From CAZSLC01 sp964607675 (GTDB lineage Bacteria > Bacteroidota > Bacteroidia > Bacteroidales > UBA932), in assembly GCA_964607675.1 (NCBI GenBank), contig CAZSLC010000032.1:1-15938 (forward strand): a stretch of 15,938 nt of DNA, in the 5' to 3' direction. The position numbers and the translations under genes are program-made. This document shows, in pieces, positions 1 to 7,546 of the stretch; position 1 is the first letter of the stretch; every line of letters begins with the position of its first letter. Below the pieces are notes generated by a model. The model was not told where the DNA came from, ran no database searches, and saw only the letters and a list, made by a program, of their open reading frames with translations.

Positions 1-230
1 CGATTCCTTTGAATAGCCAAGTGACTTTTGTTTCAAGACATGCGTCAAACATGAACTTAGGTATTCCAACAGCCATCAGGCTGCATCGGAGATGCGTGTC
101 TTTCTGTGAAAGACGGCAAGCATCGAAGATGTGAATCCTTTACAAACCGCCAATTAAAAACATTCAGGGTTTCTATCCTTGGTGTCTCTGATGATTAAAC
201 ACAGGGTTTTGCAGGTGCTTCGTGTACACC
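1..230. other. Hairpin-rich non-coding stretch at window edge
   Basis: I recognise no gene here. The stretch is densely self-complementary. Positions 11-25 pair with 44-66 in a long bulged stem: GAATA 11-15 with TATTC 62-66, CC 17-18 with GG 60-61, AAGT 19-22 with ACTT 55-58, and GAC 23-25 with GTC 44-46. Four tight hairpins follow at 70-83 (loop ATCA), 83-95 (loop GGA), 98-114 (7-bp stem, loop TGT) and 120-132 (loop GAA). The 83-96 and 120-133 hairpins match at 12 of 14 bases. Weaker hairpins lie at 182-202 and 214-230. A minus-strand frame is open from about 137 to the left edge, including a possible ATG at 74-76, so a partial gene running off the window is an alternative. Possibilities are a structured RNA, a hairpin-bearing repeat or mobile-element end, or a gene fragment. 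Confidence 0.4.
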
Positions 231-232
231 AT

Positions 233-284
233 GGTAATAATAAAAGATGGTCCTAATGCAAATATATATGCTCAAGACCATCTT
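233..284 (-). terminator. Rho-independent terminator of katG
   Basis: Arms 244-252 and 276-284 form a perfect 9-bp stem (AAGATGGTC with GACCATCTT). The loop can pair further through GCA/TGC. Read on the minus strand, the stem is followed by a T-rich tract (TTTTATTATTA, 243-233). It lies about 50 bases past the katG stop, so it should end katG transcripts before the left-edge region. Confidence 0.75.
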
Positions 285-334
285 AAAGAGATACAAACTG
301 TAAGTAATAAGTCAAATAAATGCCTATCAAATGA

Positions 335-2506
335 CTACATATCCAAATTCATCACTTTTACCCATGCTGATATGAAATCTTTAACGAATTTCTCTTTTGC
401 ATCGTCACAAGCATAGACTTCTGATACTGCCCTTAATTCAGAGTTAGAGCCGAATATAAGGTCGGCGCGTGAACCTAACCACTTTTTCTCACCATTCTTT
501 CTGTCGAATGCTTCGAATAGTTCTCCAGATTGATCGGTAGGTTTCCAAGTGTTGCTCATTGTCAAAAGATTAACAAAGAAATCATTGCTCAATACTCCTT
601 CTTTATGTGTAAATACACCTGTATTAGATCTATCGTAATTGGCTCCTAAAACACGTAGTCCTCCAACCAAAACTGTCATTTCAGGTGCAGTAAGGGTGAG
701 AAGCTGCGCCCTATCAACGAGAGCCTCTTCTGTGATGAAACCATAACGGGTATCTCTGTAATTCCTGAAGCCGTCAGCTATTGGACGAAGATATTCAAAT
801 GAGGCAGCATCGGTCTGGGCCTCAGTAGCATCTCCACGACCAGGAGTAAATGGTACCTCCATCTTGAAACCACCTTTTTCTGCGGCAGATTCAATAGCAG
901 CACTGCCTCCAAGGACGATTAGATCAGCGATAGAGACCTCCTTAGGGAATTCTTTCTGAATTTTAGTATAGACCTTTAGTACCTTCTCCAATTGTGTGGG
1001 GTTGTTCACCTCCCAATTTCTCTGAGGCTCAAGTCTTATTCTGCTTCCATTGGCTCCGCCACGCCTATCTGATCCTCTGTATGTAGAAGCAGAAGCCCAA
1101 GCGGTAGTCACTAATTCAGAGATACTTAGCCCTGAATTGAGAATTATTCCCTTAAGTTGGGCAATTTCTTCTTTATTGATGATGTAGGTAGGAGGAGTAA
1201 TAGGATCTTGCCAGATCAAATCTTCCTTCGGAACATATTTTCCAAGATAATGGGACTTAGGCCCCATGTCTCTATGTGTCAATTTAAACCAGGCCCTTGC
1301 AAAGGCATCGGCAAACTGATCGGGGTGTTCATAGAAATGTCTCGAAATTTTACCATAGATGGGGTCCATCCTCAATGCCAAGTCTGAGGTCATCATCATG
1401 ATGGTAACCTTCTTACCTGATTGGTCAACTTCTGGTGCAAAATCTTTCTCATCAAGGCTTACTGGGTGCCAAATCCACGCACCTGCGGGGCTCTTCACCA
1501 GATTCCAATCATATTTGAAGAGCACTCCGAAGAAACTATTGTCCCATTTGGTTGGGGTAGGGGTCCACGCCCCTTCAATTCCACTTCCGATGGTATCAAC
1601 ACCCTTTCCTGATTTATAGTTGTTCTTCCAACCAAGTCCCATTTGCTCCATAGGGGAAGCTTCAGGCTCCCTTTCAACATTTGTGGCTGGTGCAGCACCA
1701 TGGGCCTTCCCAAAAGTATGACCTCCAGCAATAAGTGCAACGGTTTCTTCATCATTCATGGCCATTCTGGCGAAGGTATCCCTAATATCCTTGGCAGATG
1801 CCAAGGCATTTGGTTCACCGTTGGGTCCCTCTGGATTGACATAAATGAGTCCCATTTGAACTGCGGCAAGAGGTTTTTCCAACTCTCTGCCATTTTCATA
1901 TCTCTTATCTCCAAGCCATTCGGTCTCTTTTCCCCAATAAACATCCTCCTCTGGCTGCCAGATATCTTCCCTTCCACCGCCGAATCCGAAGGGCTTGAGG
2001 CCCATAGACTCAATGGCACAGTTGCCTGCAAATATCATGAGGTCAGCCCATGAGATGCTTTTCCCATATTTCTTTTTTATAGGCCATAGCAACATCCGAG
2101 CTTTATCAAGATTGACATTGTCAGGCCAACTATTTAAAGGGGCAAAACGTTGATTACCAGTATTTGCCCCACCACGACCATCCGACACTCTGTATGTGCC
2201 TGCACTATGCCAAGCCATCCTTATAAAGAGGGGACCATAGTGGCCATAATCTGCTGGCCACCAATCTTGAGAGTTGGTCATCAATTCAAATATATCCTTC
2301 TTCAGCTCATCCAAATTGAGTTTTTTGAACTCTTCGGCATAGTTGTAATCTTTGTCAAGAGGATTCGATTTGGAAGTGTGTTGACGCAAAATCTCTAATT
2401 TCAGTCTATTAGGCCACCAATCTTTCAAAGAAGTACCTGAATTAGAAACCATCGGGCTATCGCCCATCTGTCCATGGTTAAATGGACACTTCGATTCTTT
2501 TGTCAT
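335..2506 (-). CDS. katG: Catalase-peroxidase KatG
   Basis: Bifunctional haem enzyme that destroys H2O2 by catalase and peroxidase cycles; presumably cytoplasmic. It is 723 aa, full length for the family, with both duplicated peroxidase halves. The distal site is Arg96, Trp99, His100 (MAWHSAGTYR), and the proximal haem ligand is His263 (AGGHTFGKAHG). The Trp99-Tyr222-Met248 set matches the family's crosslinked Met-Tyr-Trp cofactor, and the mobile Arg lies in LTHRDMGP, so catalase activity should be intact. I chose the ATG at 2504-2506; an upstream in-frame TTG at 2510-2512 would add only two residues. The gene is monocistronic, divergent from the MATE gene, with a -7-like box at 2575-2582. 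Peroxide control by OxyR is common for catalases in Bacteroidetes but no operator is identified here. Confidence 0.97.
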   Translation of the reverse strand: MTKESKCPFNHGQMGDSPMVSNSGTSLKDWWPNRLKLEILRQHTSKSNPLDKDYNYAEEFKKLNLDELKKDIFELMTNSQDWWPADYGHYGPLFIRMAWHSAGTYRVSDGRGGANTGNQRFAPLNSWPDNVNLDKARMLLWPIKKKYGKSISWADLMIFAGNCAIESMGLKPFGFGGGREDIWQPEEDVYWGKETEWLGDKRYENGRELEKPLAAVQMGLIYVNPEGPNGEPNALASAKDIRDTFARMAMNDEETVALIAGGHTFGKAHGAAPATNVEREPEASPMEQMGLGWKNNYKSGKGVDTIGSGIEGAWTPTPTKWDNSFFGVLFKYDWNLVKSPAGAWIWHPVSLDEKDFAPEVDQSGKKVTIMMMTSDLALRMDPIYGKISRHFYEHPDQFADAFARAWFKLTHRDMGPKSHYLGKYVPKEDLIWQDPITPPTYIINKEEIAQLKGIILNSGLSISELVTTAWASASTYRGSDRRGGANGSRIRLEPQRNWEVNNPTQLEKVLKVYTKIQKEFPKEVSIADLIVLGGSAAIESAAEKGGFKMEVPFTPGRGDATEAQTDAASFEYLRPIADGFRNYRDTRYGFITEEALVDRAQLLTLTAPEMTVLVGGLRVLGANYDRSNTGVFTHKEGVLSNDFFVNLLTMSNTWKPTDQSGELFEAFDRKNGEKKWLGSRADLIFGSNSELRAVSEVYACDDAKEKFVKDFISAWVKVMNLDM

Positions 2507-2574
2507 ATTCAAAAAATTAAATGTTAAATATTCATATACATATCAATAGTATTCACAAGAGCCGTTGAATAGTG

Positions 2575-2582
2575 CAAAAATA
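2575..2582 (-). promoter_or_regulatory. Putative -7 box of katG
   Basis: On the minus strand this reads TATTTTTG, an exact match to the Bacteroidetes -7 consensus TAnnTTTG, about 70 bases upstream of the katG ATG. No clear TTTG stands at the -33 position. Confidence 0.45.
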
Positions 2583-2603
2583 ATATTTAATTAACATAAT
2601 TTG

Positions 2604-2611
2604 TATCTTTG
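2604..2611 (+). promoter_or_regulatory. Putative -7 box of the MATE gene
   Basis: TATCTTTG matches TAnnTTTG exactly and lies 31 bases upstream of the MATE start. No good -33 element is visible. It stands back-to-back with the katG -7 box, with only 21 bases between the two. Confidence 0.5.
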
Positions 2612-2642
2612 CGACTCTATTATTGATAAATCATAATTTAAA

Positions 2643-3965
2643 TTGCACTATAAAGAAATTTTCAAACTTGGCATCCCGATAGTTATTGGACAGTTGGGTA
2701 TAATAATAGTGGGCTTTGCAGACAATATCATGGTGGGTCAATACGATCCTTTACACCTTGCAGCAGCCTCATTTGTAAACAGCGTTTTCAATGTGCCTAT
2801 TCTTTTTGGTTTAGGTTTTGCTTATGGATTGACACCTCTCGTAGGACAGGCCTATGGAAGAAATGAGACAAACAAAGTGGCCCGTTTATTAAAGAACAGT
2901 CTTATGCTTAATTTCTTCATAGGACTATTGTTGACATTAATAATGGCTATCATATATTTTAATCTAGAAAAATTGGGGCAGCCCGAAGAGCTAATTCCTA
3001 TAATACGACCATATTTCAAATTACAATTGACCTCTCTGATTTTCGTAATGTTATTCAATGCCTTTAAACAGTTCTCAGATGGAATAACCGACTCACTAAC
3101 TCCAATGTTTATAATGATTGGTGCCAACATTGTGAATATCATTGGCAATTACATGTTAATATATGGAAAATTAGGATTACCTGAGTTAGGGTTAACAGGG
3201 GCAGGTATCTCAACACTGTTGTCAAGGATCATAATGTTGGTTGGTTTTATGATTATATTCAGTGTTAAGAAAAGGTATAAACCATATTTTAAGGCATACA
3301 ATAAAACCATTTGTAATCGTAAAGACACAACTAAATTAAACAGAATGGGTTGGATGGTTGGAATCCAGATGGGTGTAGAGACAGGAATGTTCAGTATAGC
3401 AGGGGTAATGGTTGGTTGGCTTGGAACAGCAAGCCTTGCTGCCCATCAAAGTTTGGTTACAGTTTCAACACTTGGCTTTATGATGTATTACGGAATAGGG
3501 GCTGCTATATCTGTGAGGGTGAGCAATTATTATGGAAGAGACGATATGAAAAATGTAAGAAAAAGTGTATCTGCTGGATTTCAAATCATCATAATGCTTG
3601 GACTAATAGCTTCATCGATATTCCTTTTAGGAAGAAATATAATCGGACCCATTTTTACTGATTCGACAGAAGTCCACAATATCATCAAAGTGCTAATTCC
3701 TATTTTGATATTGTATCAAATAGGGGATTGCATTCAAATAACATTTGCTAATGCACTCAGAGGTATATCAGATGTAACATCAATGGCAATCATCTCTCTC
3801 ATAGGATATATAATTGTGGCACTCCCTATATGTTATATCTGCGGATTTGTATTAGACCTCGGAATATTAGGAATATGGATAGGATTTCCTGTAGGACTTA
3901 TAGGGACAGGGATAATGTTGTGCTTAAGATTTTATTATAAAGTAGGATTTGGGAAAAAAATATAA
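2643..3965 (+). CDS. MATE family efflux transporter (NorM-like)
   Basis: Inner-membrane cation-driven exporter of the multidrug and toxic compound extrusion family. At 440 aa it has the usual length, with about 12 hydrophobic helices in two halves. The N-terminus (GIPIVIGQLGIIIVGFADNIMVGQ) and the segments FGLGFAYGLTPLVGQAYGR and GIGAAISVRVSNYYGR are typical of the NorM-type branch. The start is a TTG: an in-frame TAA lies at 2634-2636, the next ATG would remove the first helix, and the N-terminus from the TTG aligns with what I know of the family. The substrate cannot be inferred. It stands alone, divergent from katG, so a link to oxidative stress is possible but only contextual. Confidence 0.93.
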   Translation: MHYKEIFKLGIPIVIGQLGIIIVGFADNIMVGQYDPLHLAAASFVNSVFNVPILFGLGFAYGLTPLVGQAYGRNETNKVARLLKNSLMLNFFIGLLLTLIMAIIYFNLEKLGQPEELIPIIRPYFKLQLTSLIFVMLFNAFKQFSDGITDSLTPMFIMIGANIVNIIGNYMLIYGKLGLPELGLTGAGISTLLSRIIMLVGFMIIFSVKKRYKPYFKAYNKTICNRKDTTKLNRMGWMVGIQMGVETGMFSIAGVMVGWLGTASLAAHQSLVTVSTLGFMMYYGIGAAISVRVSNYYGRDDMKNVRKSVSAGFQIIIMLGLIASSIFLLGRNIIGPIFTDSTEVHNIIKVLIPILILYQIGDCIQITFANALRGISDVTSMAIISLIGYIIVALPICYICGFVLDLGILGIWIGFPVGLIGTGIMLCLRFYYKVGFGKKI

Positions 3966-4172
3966 TCAATTTGCTCTCAAATATTGAGGCATAACACATT
4001 TTTGTAATTTGAATGTTATATATATTGGAATATCAGTGAGTTCAATATTGAATAAATAACAAATATGGGACACCTATGCAAATGTGGTAGTGTCCTGAAA
4101 ATTTACCATAAAATATCATATTATTTAGAAATTTATTTCTAAATTCGTAAATCATACACCACATGGGCAATT
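3966..4172. other. Intergenic region with three hairpins
   Basis: No gene is visible in these 207 bases. A short hairpin at 3976-3988 (CTCAA, loop ATA, TTGAG), followed by a run of T at 3999-4003, may be a weak terminator for the MATE gene. A second hairpin has arms GGACAC 4068-4073 and GTGTCC 4090-4095; its role is unknown. A third, operator-like repeat at 4123-4144 is listed separately. Confidence 0.5.
4123..4147 (+). promoter_or_regulatory. Inverted repeat and possible -7 box before the cyd operon
   Basis: ATTTAG (4123-4128) and CTAAAT (4139-4144) are perfect inverted half-sites 10 bases apart, within an 8-bp stem TTTAGAAA/TTTCTAAA. The right half overlaps TAAATTCG (4140-4147), one mismatch from TAnnTTTG, 25 bases before the DUF4492 ATG. 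This is a plausible operator over a promoter. No -33 element is seen. Confidence 0.4.
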
Positions 4173-4388
4173 ATGAATAAAATTAAGAAGATAATTGATT
4201 TCTATGTCACAGGGTTTCGTGAGATGAGACTTGGTAAGACTTTGTGGCTCATTATCTTGATTAAATTATTTGTTATATTTGTTATCCTAAGAATATTCTT
4301 TTTTAAACCACACCTTAAACAATATGGAGATGAACATGACAAAGAAGAATATGTATCTACAGAATTAGTAAAAAGATCCAATAGATAG
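4173..4388 (+). CDS. DUF4492 protein of the cytochrome bd operon
   Basis: A 71-aa protein with one strong membrane helix (about residues 22-45, LWLIILIKLFVIFVILRIFFF). It has a basic N-terminus and a charged C-terminal tail. The pattern (IDFYVTGFREMRLGKTLW, then the helix, then FFFKPHL) matches DUF4492, a small family that from memory is found next to cydA in Bacteroidetes and Campylobacterota. It is first in the cyd operon; the scaffold gap then separates it from cydA. By size and position it could act like the single-helix accessory subunit CydX of Escherichia coli, assembling or stabilising the oxidase, but the sequence does not resemble CydX and this role is inference. The ATG at 4173 is the only sensible start. 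Confidence 0.85.
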   Translation: MNKIKKIIDFYVTGFREMRLGKTLWLIILIKLFVIFVILRIFFFKPHLKQYGDEHDKEEYVSTELVKRSNR

Positions 4389-4407
4389 GTAAGTTATCAG
4401 ATAGATA

Positions 4408-4507
4408 NNNNNNNNNNNNNNNNNNNNNNNNNNNNNNNNNNNNNNNNNNNNNNNNNNNNNNNNNNNNNNNNNNNNNNNNNNNNNNNNNNNNNNNNNNNNN
4501 NNNNNNN
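4408..4507. other. Scaffold gap (100 N)
   Basis: Exactly 100 N, the conventional gap of unknown size. Both flanks carry the same 7-mer ATAGATA (4401-4407 and 4508-4514), and GATA units also occur at 4380-4387. The break probably falls in a short GATA-type tandem repeat, or the two contigs simply overlap. The gap lies between the DUF4492 gene and cydA. No coding sequence is obviously cut. Confidence 0.95.
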
Positions 4508-4562
4508 ATAGATAGAGTACTATTGGAATATATATAGCTTAAACAACTTAATAATTGATATT

Positions 4563-6143
4563 ATGTTAGAGACTATTCAAGAATCTTTAATCGATTGGTC
4601 AAGAGCTCAGTTTGCTCTTACTGCGATGTATCACTGGCTTTTTGTCCCATTGACTCTTGGCTTAGGTGTTATTCAGGCAATAATGGAGACTATTTATTAC
4701 AAAACTGGAGATGAATTTTGGAAGAAAACTGCCAAATTTTGGATGAAGATTTTCGGAATTAACTTCGCTATCGGTGTGGCTACAGGACTTATCCTTGAGT
4801 TTGAATTTGGAACCAACTGGTCTAATTATAGTTGGTTCGTAGGGGATATATTTGGAGCTCCACTTGCCATTGAAGGGATATTTGCATTTTTCATGGAAAC
4901 TACTTTTATAGCAGTAATGTTCTTTGGCTGGGAAAAAGTGGGAAAGAAGTTCCATCTGGCAGCAACGTGGTTGACAATCTTCGGTGCTACGGTATCTGCG
5001 TTGTGGATATTGGTGGCCAATGCTTGGATGCAGTACCCAGCAGGCATGAGTTTTAATCCTGATTCAGTGAGAAATGAAATGCTGGATTTTTGGGCAGTAG
5101 CTGCCTCTCCTGTTGCTATAAATAAATTTTTCCATACCGTACTCTCTGGATGGGTGGTGGGTTCTGCCTTCGTATTAGGTGTCAGTTGTTGGTATCTTCT
5201 TAAGAAGAAAAATACGAGATTTGCCCTTTGTAGTATAAAAATTGCCTCCATTTTTGGTCTTGTAGCATCTTTGTTAATTGCCTTCACAGGTGATAAATCT
5301 GCCTATAATGTGGCTCAAAAGCAACCTATGAAGTTGGCGGCCATGGAGGGACTCTACGAGGGGAAGACTCAAGCAGGATTAGTGGCAGTAGGGGTGCTGA
5401 ACCCTGAGTTTGAAGGATTTGATGAATATCCTATTGATGTAGATGATGCAACGGAACTCAATGAGAAACCTATTTTATGCGAAATTACAATTCCATCTTT
5501 GCTCTCACTCCTTTGTGAGAGGGATGCCAATGCCTTTGTCCCTGGAGTGAAGGATCTATTGGATGGTGGTTATATTCTCAAAAATGGTGAGAAGGCCCTT
5601 TCTGCTCAGGCAAAAATAGATGCAGGAAAAATGTCAATTAAGGCATTAGGGGACTATCGCCAAGCAAAAAAGGATGGTGATGAGGTCAAGGCCGCTGAAC
5701 ATAGGACTATTATGGAACAGAATTTTGAATATTTCGGTTATGGATATTTGGAAGAGCCCGAAGATCTAATCCCCCCTGTTGGCCTCACTTTTTACTCTTT
5801 TAGAATAATGGTGATTTTAGGTGGATTTTTAATTATTCTTTTTGCCATTGCTATTTTTATGAGCTTTAAAAATAAAATAGAGAAGAGTAAGTGGATCCAG
5901 TGGGTTGCCCTTCTCTCCATTCCTCTTGCATATATTGCCTCTCAGGTGGGTTGGATAGTGGCAGAGGTGGGGCGACAGCCTTGGGCTATTCAGGATATTC
6001 TTCCTGTACAAGCTGCTATCTCTAAATTATCGACAGGGTCGGTGATGACTACTTTCTTCATTTTTGCTGGGCTATTTACGATCCTTTTGATAGTGGAAGT
6101 AAGGATAATGCTAAAAGCTATTAAGGATGGTCCTGAGGCGTAG
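4563..6143 (+). CDS. cydA: Cytochrome bd quinol oxidase subunit I
   Basis: Catalytic subunit of the high-affinity terminal oxidase. It oxidises quinol (menaquinol is likely in this group) and reduces O2 to water. It is 526 aa with about nine helices. Haem ligands and essential residues match E. coli CydA: His24 (for His19), Glu104 and Glu112 (GAPLAIEGIFAFFMETTF), His191 (FFHTVLSGW), and Met416 in YSFRIM (for Met393). The Q-loop residues Lys257 and Glu262 (QPMKLAAMEG) are present. The loop from Lys257 to Met416 is 159 residues against 141 in E. coli, so this is a long-Q-loop form with a divergent insert. The gene is followed 42 bases later by cydB. The promoter is probably the one before the DUF4492 gene, across the gap. 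Confidence 0.97.
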   Translation: MLETIQESLIDWSRAQFALTAMYHWLFVPLTLGLGVIQAIMETIYYKTGDEFWKKTAKFWMKIFGINFAIGVATGLILEFEFGTNWSNYSWFVGDIFGAPLAIEGIFAFFMETTFIAVMFFGWEKVGKKFHLAATWLTIFGATVSALWILVANAWMQYPAGMSFNPDSVRNEMLDFWAVAASPVAINKFFHTVLSGWVVGSAFVLGVSCWYLLKKKNTRFALCSIKIASIFGLVASLLIAFTGDKSAYNVAQKQPMKLAAMEGLYEGKTQAGLVAVGVLNPEFEGFDEYPIDVDDATELNEKPILCEITIPSLLSLLCERDANAFVPGVKDLLDGGYILKNGEKALSAQAKIDAGKMSIKALGDYRQAKKDGDEVKAAEHRTIMEQNFEYFGYGYLEEPEDLIPPVGLTFYSFRIMVILGGFLIILFAIAIFMSFKNKIEKSKWIQWVALLSIPLAYIASQVGWIVAEVGRQPWAIQDILPVQAAISKLSTGSVMTTFFIFAGLFTILLIVEVRIMLKAIKDGPEA

Positions 6144-6185
6144 AATTATTGAAGCCAAAACATTTACAATTATAAAATAAGAAAA

Positions 6186-7283
6186 ATGGAAACATATAAT
6201 ATATTGCAAAATTATTGGTGGTTTATCATATCACTACTTGGTGCTATCTTAGTATTTATGCTCTTCGTCCAAGGGGGACAGTCGCTAATTTTTTCCCTTT
6301 CTAAAAATCCATCTCACAGAGATGATTTTATTAACGCCACTGGTCTCAGATGGGGAATCACTTTTACAACGTTGGTTACTTTCGGTGGTGCTTTCTTTGC
6401 ATCATTTCCACTTTTTTATTCAACCAGTTTTGGAGGTGCTTATTGGGTATGGATACTTATTCTGCTATGTTTTGTTGTGCAGGCTGTATCTTATGAGTAC
6501 CAGTCAAAAAAGGGGAATATTTTAGGTCAGAAAACTTTCAGAATATTTTTATGGATAAATGGGGTATTTGCTCCACTATTGTTGGGAACAGCTGTGGGAA
6601 CATTCTTCAATGGTGCTGAATTTATCGTCGAGAAAGAAAATCTTTCGTCGATGGCCATGCCTGTAGTCTCTCAATGGGTTAATCCTTTGCATGGTTTAGA
6701 GGCGGTATTTGTGTTATGGAATGTGCTGCTTGGTTTAGCGATTCTCTTTCTATCGAGAACTCAGGCTCTCCTCTATTTTATCAATCAGGTGAAGGATAAA
6801 GAGGTGGATGAAATTTCAAGAAAAAGACTTTGGTGGAACGCCTCACTATTTTTGCTGTTTTTCTTAACTTTTTTGGTTCATTTACTCCTTCAGGATGGTC
6901 TTACCTACGATCCGAATACAAAATTATTTGAAATAGAGAACTTTAAATACCTTCATAATTTCTTAGAAATGCCTCTCTTGATAGCACTCTTCTTGTTGGG
7001 TGTCATATCAGTATTATATGGTATTATACGTACACTGCTGAGTAATTCATGGAAAAAAGGAATTTGGTTCTCTGGAGTAGGGACAGTCTTGGTCGTATTA
7101 ATATTGTTCTTAGTAGCTGGCTGGAATAATACTGCCTTTTATCCATCTATTGTTGATATGCAAAGTTCACTCTCTATCGCCAATGCTTCTTCGAGTTTAT
7201 ACACCCTAAAGACAATGGCTTATGTCTCAATAGCAGTTCCATTTGTGTTAGCTTACATAGCATATGTTTGGAGAAAACTATAA
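6186..7283 (+). CDS. cydB: Cytochrome bd quinol oxidase subunit II
   Basis: Structural partner of CydA in the membrane oxidase, needed for assembly of the haem core. It is 365 aa, close to the family's usual length, with eight to nine hydrophobic helices. The N-terminal segment (NYWWFIISLLGAILVFMLF, followed by VQGGQ) and the later TAVGTFFNGAEF and GWNNTAFYPS segments are typical of Bacteroidetes CydB. It starts 42 bases after cydA and its stop codon lies inside the first arm of a terminator hairpin, so it is the last gene of the operon. No cydCD-type exporter genes follow. Confidence 0.95.
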   Translation: METYNILQNYWWFIISLLGAILVFMLFVQGGQSLIFSLSKNPSHRDDFINATGLRWGITFTTLVTFGGAFFASFPLFYSTSFGGAYWVWILILLCFVVQAVSYEYQSKKGNILGQKTFRIFLWINGVFAPLLLGTAVGTFFNGAEFIVEKENLSSMAMPVVSQWVNPLHGLEAVFVLWNVLLGLAILFLSRTQALLYFINQVKDKEVDEISRKRLWWNASLFLLFFLTFLVHLLLQDGLTYDPNTKLFEIENFKYLHNFLEMPLLIALFLLGVISVLYGIIRTLLSNSWKKGIWFSGVGTVLVVLILFLVAGWNNTAFYPSIVDMQSSLSIANASSSLYTLKTMAYVSIAVPFVLAYIAYVWRKL

Positions 7284-7315
7284 TATCTAATGAGATGTTA
7301 TAGTCTTATTATTGA
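7278..7315 (+). terminator. Terminator hairpin of the cyd operon
   Basis: CTATAATATCT (7278-7288) and AGATGTTATAG (7293-7303) pair over 11 bp with one U-G pair and a four-base AATG loop. A moderately T-rich stretch follows. The first arm contains the cydB stop codon. It separates the cyd operon from the riboswitch-nrdDG unit. Confidence 0.6.
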
Positions 7316-7326
7316 TTTATATTCTT

Positions 7327-7357
7327 TTTGTTTCTAATAAAATTTATTCTACATTCG
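7327..7357 (+). promoter_or_regulatory. Promoter of the riboswitch-nrdDG unit
   Basis: TTTG (7327-7330), a 19-base spacer, then TACATTCG (7350-7357), one mismatch from the Bacteroidetes -7 consensus TAnnTTTG. Spacing is right for this promoter class. It predicts a start near 7364, just at the 5' edge of the riboswitch. Confidence 0.6.
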
Positions 7358-7364
7358 CACTCGA

Positions 7365-7535
7365 ATATGGTTCACTAATGGTTATTTCCTAAGTGATTAA
7401 AAGGGAATTCGGTGAGAATCCGATACTATCCCCGTAGCTGTGAGTTCCTTTTGTGGATGTTACCATCTTTGCCACTGATCAAAAATGAATCGGGAAGGCG
7501 TAACATCTGGAACAAGTCAGAAGACCTGCCTATTT
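7365..7535 (+). ncRNA. Cobalamin (B12) riboswitch
   Basis: The conserved B12-box landmarks occur in order: GGTTCACT (7369-7376), AGGGAATTCGGTGAGAATCC (7402-7421), CCCGTAGCTGTGAG (7431-7444), GCCACTG (7471-7477), GGGAAGGC (7492-7499), and AGTCAGAAGACCTGCC (7515-7530). GATGTTAC (7456-7463) and GTAACATC (7500-7507) form a perfect 8-bp stem around the core. In the known class, adenosylcobalamin or a related form binds the core and turns the downstream gene off. Here the controlled genes are nrdD and nrdG, a B12-independent ribonucleotide reductase. The outer edges are approximate. Confidence 0.95.
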
Positions 7536-7546
7536 AATTGTAAATG

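Noticed and set aside
70..133. CRISPR array or tRNA cluster in the hairpin region
   Set aside because: There are no regularly spaced identical repeats with unique spacers, and no tRNA cloverleaf with T-loop or anticodon arm.
222..416. Plus-strand 64-codon reading frame
   Set aside because: It runs through the katG terminator and into the antisense of katG, with no recognisable protein.
1643..2053. 136-codon plus-strand frame inside katG
   Set aside because: Antisense to a strongly conserved enzyme; its composition is a shadow of the katG codons.
2507..2512. TTG start for katG
   Set aside because: It adds only two residues and an ATG follows at once.
4826..5287. 153-codon minus-strand frame inside cydA
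   Set aside because: Shadow of cydA; no family resemblance.
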